Shown in pieces: positions 62,210-64,000 of a stretch of DNA of 64,000 nucleotides (its first letter is position 1; every line of letters starts with the position of its first letter). The translations under genes were made by a program, and so were the position numbers. The stretch lies in NCBI RefSeq assembly GCF_042658365.1, contig NZ_JBHSQC010000005.1; one strand, given 5' to 3'. This DNA is from Carnobacterium_A antarcticum (GTDB taxonomy: Bacteria; Bacillota; Bacilli; Lactobacillales; Carnobacteriaceae). A model generated the notes under the pieces. The model saw only the letters and a list, made by a program, of their open reading frames with translations. It had not been told where the DNA came from and searched no databases.

Positions 62210-62416
62210 ATGGATGTAGTTAGTATTGGAGCATCATTTGCTGAAGTAACGGCAGCTTTAAAAGTTAGAGAACTTTAATTGCTCTTTGATAAGCAAAGCC
62301 ATCGAATTCTCGGCGGTCAATTCTTGTTGGAGACGACTATCCTGGCGCTAGCTGAGCAATTAGCTGTGAAAGCATTGACCAGTTGTTTTGGCAAAGAAGT
62401 TAGTCAAAAGGAGTGA
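62210..62416 (+). pseudogene. Remnant of a CoA-disulfide reductase/NADH oxidase-like gene
   Basis: ATG at 62210 behind GGAGAGAAAACAG reads MDVVSIGASFAEVTAALKVREL-stop; the frame resumes with LFDKQSH, an FAD-site strand typical for the family, then jumps to a C-terminal-like stretch ILGGQFLLETTILALAEQLA and ends KEVSQKE-stop. So the whole middle, about 380 residues of a normal 450, is deleted and the N-terminal part carries a stop and a shift. Confidence 0.65.
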
Positions 62417-62426
62417 GGAACTCGTT

Positions 62427-63950
62427 ATGGAAATAGAAGATCTACTGGACAAAAGTGAACGGTATCAGGTTCGTATTTTAAGAAAGCTCCTTTTAAACGG
62501 CGGACAAATCAGCTATCGTGAATTGTTCTCTTCTTTACAGATAGCGAAACCATCTTTTGATAAGTATTTGCAGAATATACAAGATCTTGCTGCTGTATCG
62601 CCTCACCTGTTTGTATTTGAGCGAATAGATGATGAATTGGTTTTGCGGTTGGAAAAACACCACACATTGCAGGAAATTTGTTGTTTATACATCAAGGATA
62701 GCTTGAAATTTCAAGTTTTAGATTATATCTATCAATATCAGGAATTTACAGTGCCTCAATTGACCAATCAGCTTTTGGTCAGTGAAGCGTCTTTCTATCG
62801 ACGCTTAAAAGAAATAAACGGTTTTCTGAAAGAATTCGATATTCAAATCCGTAATGGAAAAATGCGGGGCGAAGAATTGCAGATCCGCTATTTTTTCTTT
62901 CAGCTTTACTGGTTTTTGGAACCCTATACAAATCATCAAATAAATCATACAGATAGCTGGCAAAGCAAAACGGTCAGGGTTTTAGAGCGGAATCTGGATG
63001 TTGTGCTCCATGACCATGACCGCCAACGATTGAACCTCTGGATGATCATTACCCGTAAACGAATTCAATTGAAATACAAAACTTATTGGCAATTACGGCG
63101 ATCGATAATACCTTTTCAAGAAAATGAATTGTATAAAAAACTAAAGGAAACGGTTTTTCGTTTTTTGAGCCGCTATTCATTCGAAGCAGAAGAAGAGGAG
63201 GCGATGATATTTTTTGTATTTCTAGTTTCCATGTCGATTTTGCCTGAAGAATTTTATGAAAATCAGCCTGCTGAGTTGAAGTTGATTGCTTTTCCTCATG
63301 CTGAATATTATCAGCAGCTGCTTTCAAGAATCACTCAGAATTTTGGGTTGAAGTCTTTGTCTCCGTCTTTGCTTTCTAAGACCTTCTATTATCTAACCCA
63401 GACACATCTGCTTTTATTCTTTTTTCAAGGAGATCTTCAATTTCATGATTTAGAAAATTTGTGGGAAAAGGAAAAAGCTATTGTGCGTCCGAATGTTAAA
63501 CAATTTTCCTGCATACTTCTAAAGGATACGTTAAAAACCATGAATCAAAAATCAGATGAAAAAAACACACTTCAAATGAACGCTCTGGGCCGGTACCTTA
63601 GTATTCTGAAACTTGTTGAGAATGAGAGTTCTTCTAAGATCCATATCGGAATCGACTTGCAGATGGAAAAACTATATGCTGAAACAGTAACAACGATGCT
63701 CATTCAAAGTCTGGATGAGCGCAATGGAGTGAGAATGGAGCCTTACCGCAGCGAGGCTTCTTATGATTTGGTGATCACCAATACCAATGCGGCTCTTTTT
63801 GGCAAATACCCTATCAAACAAGAAGTTTATGTGCTTTCTGAATTAGGATCGACTTATGATCTCCTTCAAATCAAGAAGGAAGTGCACCTGATTTTGGAGA
63901 ACAAGAAAAAAGATTTTATGCAAGATCAACTTAAAAATACACCAAAGTGA
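62427..63950 (+). CDS. Mga-like (PRD-type helix-turn-helix) regulator
   Basis: 507 residues. Two N-terminal helix-turn-helix units (about 16-75: GGQISYRELFSSLQIAKPSFDKYL, and 100-145: FTVPQLTNQLLVSEASFYRRLKEI) and a long helical part with PRD-like segments and an EIIB-like C-terminus (about 410-507; LVITNTNAALFGKYPIKQEVYVLSELG). This is the plan of Mga/AtxA regulators, virulence-type activators responsive to PTS phosphorylation. Target not visible; the adjacent remnant may have been one. The ATG has GAGG eight bases upstream. Confidence 0.82.
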   Translation: MEIEDLLDKSERYQVRILRKLLLNGGQISYRELFSSLQIAKPSFDKYLQNIQDLAAVSPHLFVFERIDDELVLRLEKHHTLQEICCLYIKDSLKFQVLDYIYQYQEFTVPQLTNQLLVSEASFYRRLKEINGFLKEFDIQIRNGKMRGEELQIRYFFFQLYWFLEPYTNHQINHTDSWQSKTVRVLERNLDVVLHDHDRQRLNLWMIITRKRIQLKYKTYWQLRRSIIPFQENELYKKLKETVFRFLSRYSFEAEEEEAMIFFVFLVSMSILPEEFYENQPAELKLIAFPHAEYYQQLLSRITQNFGLKSLSPSLLSKTFYYLTQTHLLLFFFQGDLQFHDLENLWEKEKAIVRPNVKQFSCILLKDTLKTMNQKSDEKNTLQMNALGRYLSILKLVENESSSKIHIGIDLQMEKLYAETVTTMLIQSLDERNGVRMEPYRSEASYDLVITNTNAALFGKYPIKQEVYVLSELGSTYDLLQIKKEVHLILENKKKDFMQDQLKNTPK

Positions 63951-64000
63951 AAGGGACTCTTTCCTCATATAGAGAGGTTTCCTTTCTTTTTTGTCACTTT

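Overview
The window is a low-GC Gram-positive chromosome segment centred on the replication origin. Gene order (dnaA-dnaN-yaaA-recF-gyrB-gyrA-rpsF-ssb-rpsR-gdpP-rplI-dnaB-purA ... walRKHIJ-htrA-rlmH on one side, rpmH-rnpA-yidC-jag on the other), AGGAGG-type ribosome sites, frequent TTG/GTG starts and the overall protein character point to Lactobacillales, most likely Carnobacterium or a close relative. The genus call is inference from protein resemblance; the origin architecture is read directly. Genes point away from the origin at about 58.4 kb.

Layout. 0-15.6 kb: accessory metabolism and transport (DUF1846, YehS-like, uracil permease behind a PyrR-type leader, Nudix, BCCT transporter, DUF488, a ureidoglycolate-dehydrogenase-like enzyme, a PTS permease with EIIA-EIIB-EIIC order, a cupin gene broken by one stop codon, a D-2-hydroxyacid dehydrogenase, and a Gly-rich TPM-like/PspA pair). 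15.8-19.3 kb: epoxide-hydrolase-like enzyme, GloB and FabV. 19.4-26.6 kb: a block bounded by three copies of the 3' end of rlmH, arranged like tandem SCC (staphylococcal cassette chromosome) insertions but without a ccr recombinase. The proximal unit carries three co-directional genes (Ser/Thr kinase, large GHKL/HSP90-like ATPase, AlbA_2-TIR protein) that look like an undescribed defence system; the distal unit carries a glutathione transferase and a VOC protein. 26.6-34.8 kb: rlmH, a small CxxC protein, htrA and the wal operon, with a DnaA-box cluster beside rlmH. 35-42 kb: PTS EIIA, DUF948, YtxH, alpha-amylase, DUF378, ZIP transporter, YflT-like stress protein, tRNA-Lys and an aldo/keto reductase, inserted between walR and purA. 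42-58.4 kb: the conserved replication block with three ParB (parS) sites and a DnaA-trio unwinding element. 58.4-61.5 kb: oriC DnaA boxes and the rpmH operon. 61.5-64 kb: an oxidoreductase remnant and an Mga-like regulator.

The most exciting part is 21.0-26.6 kb: a short transcription unit with sensor/transducer (kinase), chaperone-like ATPase and a probable NAD-consuming TIR effector, inserted exactly at the site used by SCC elements. No insertion sequences, CRISPR arrays or rRNA genes were seen.
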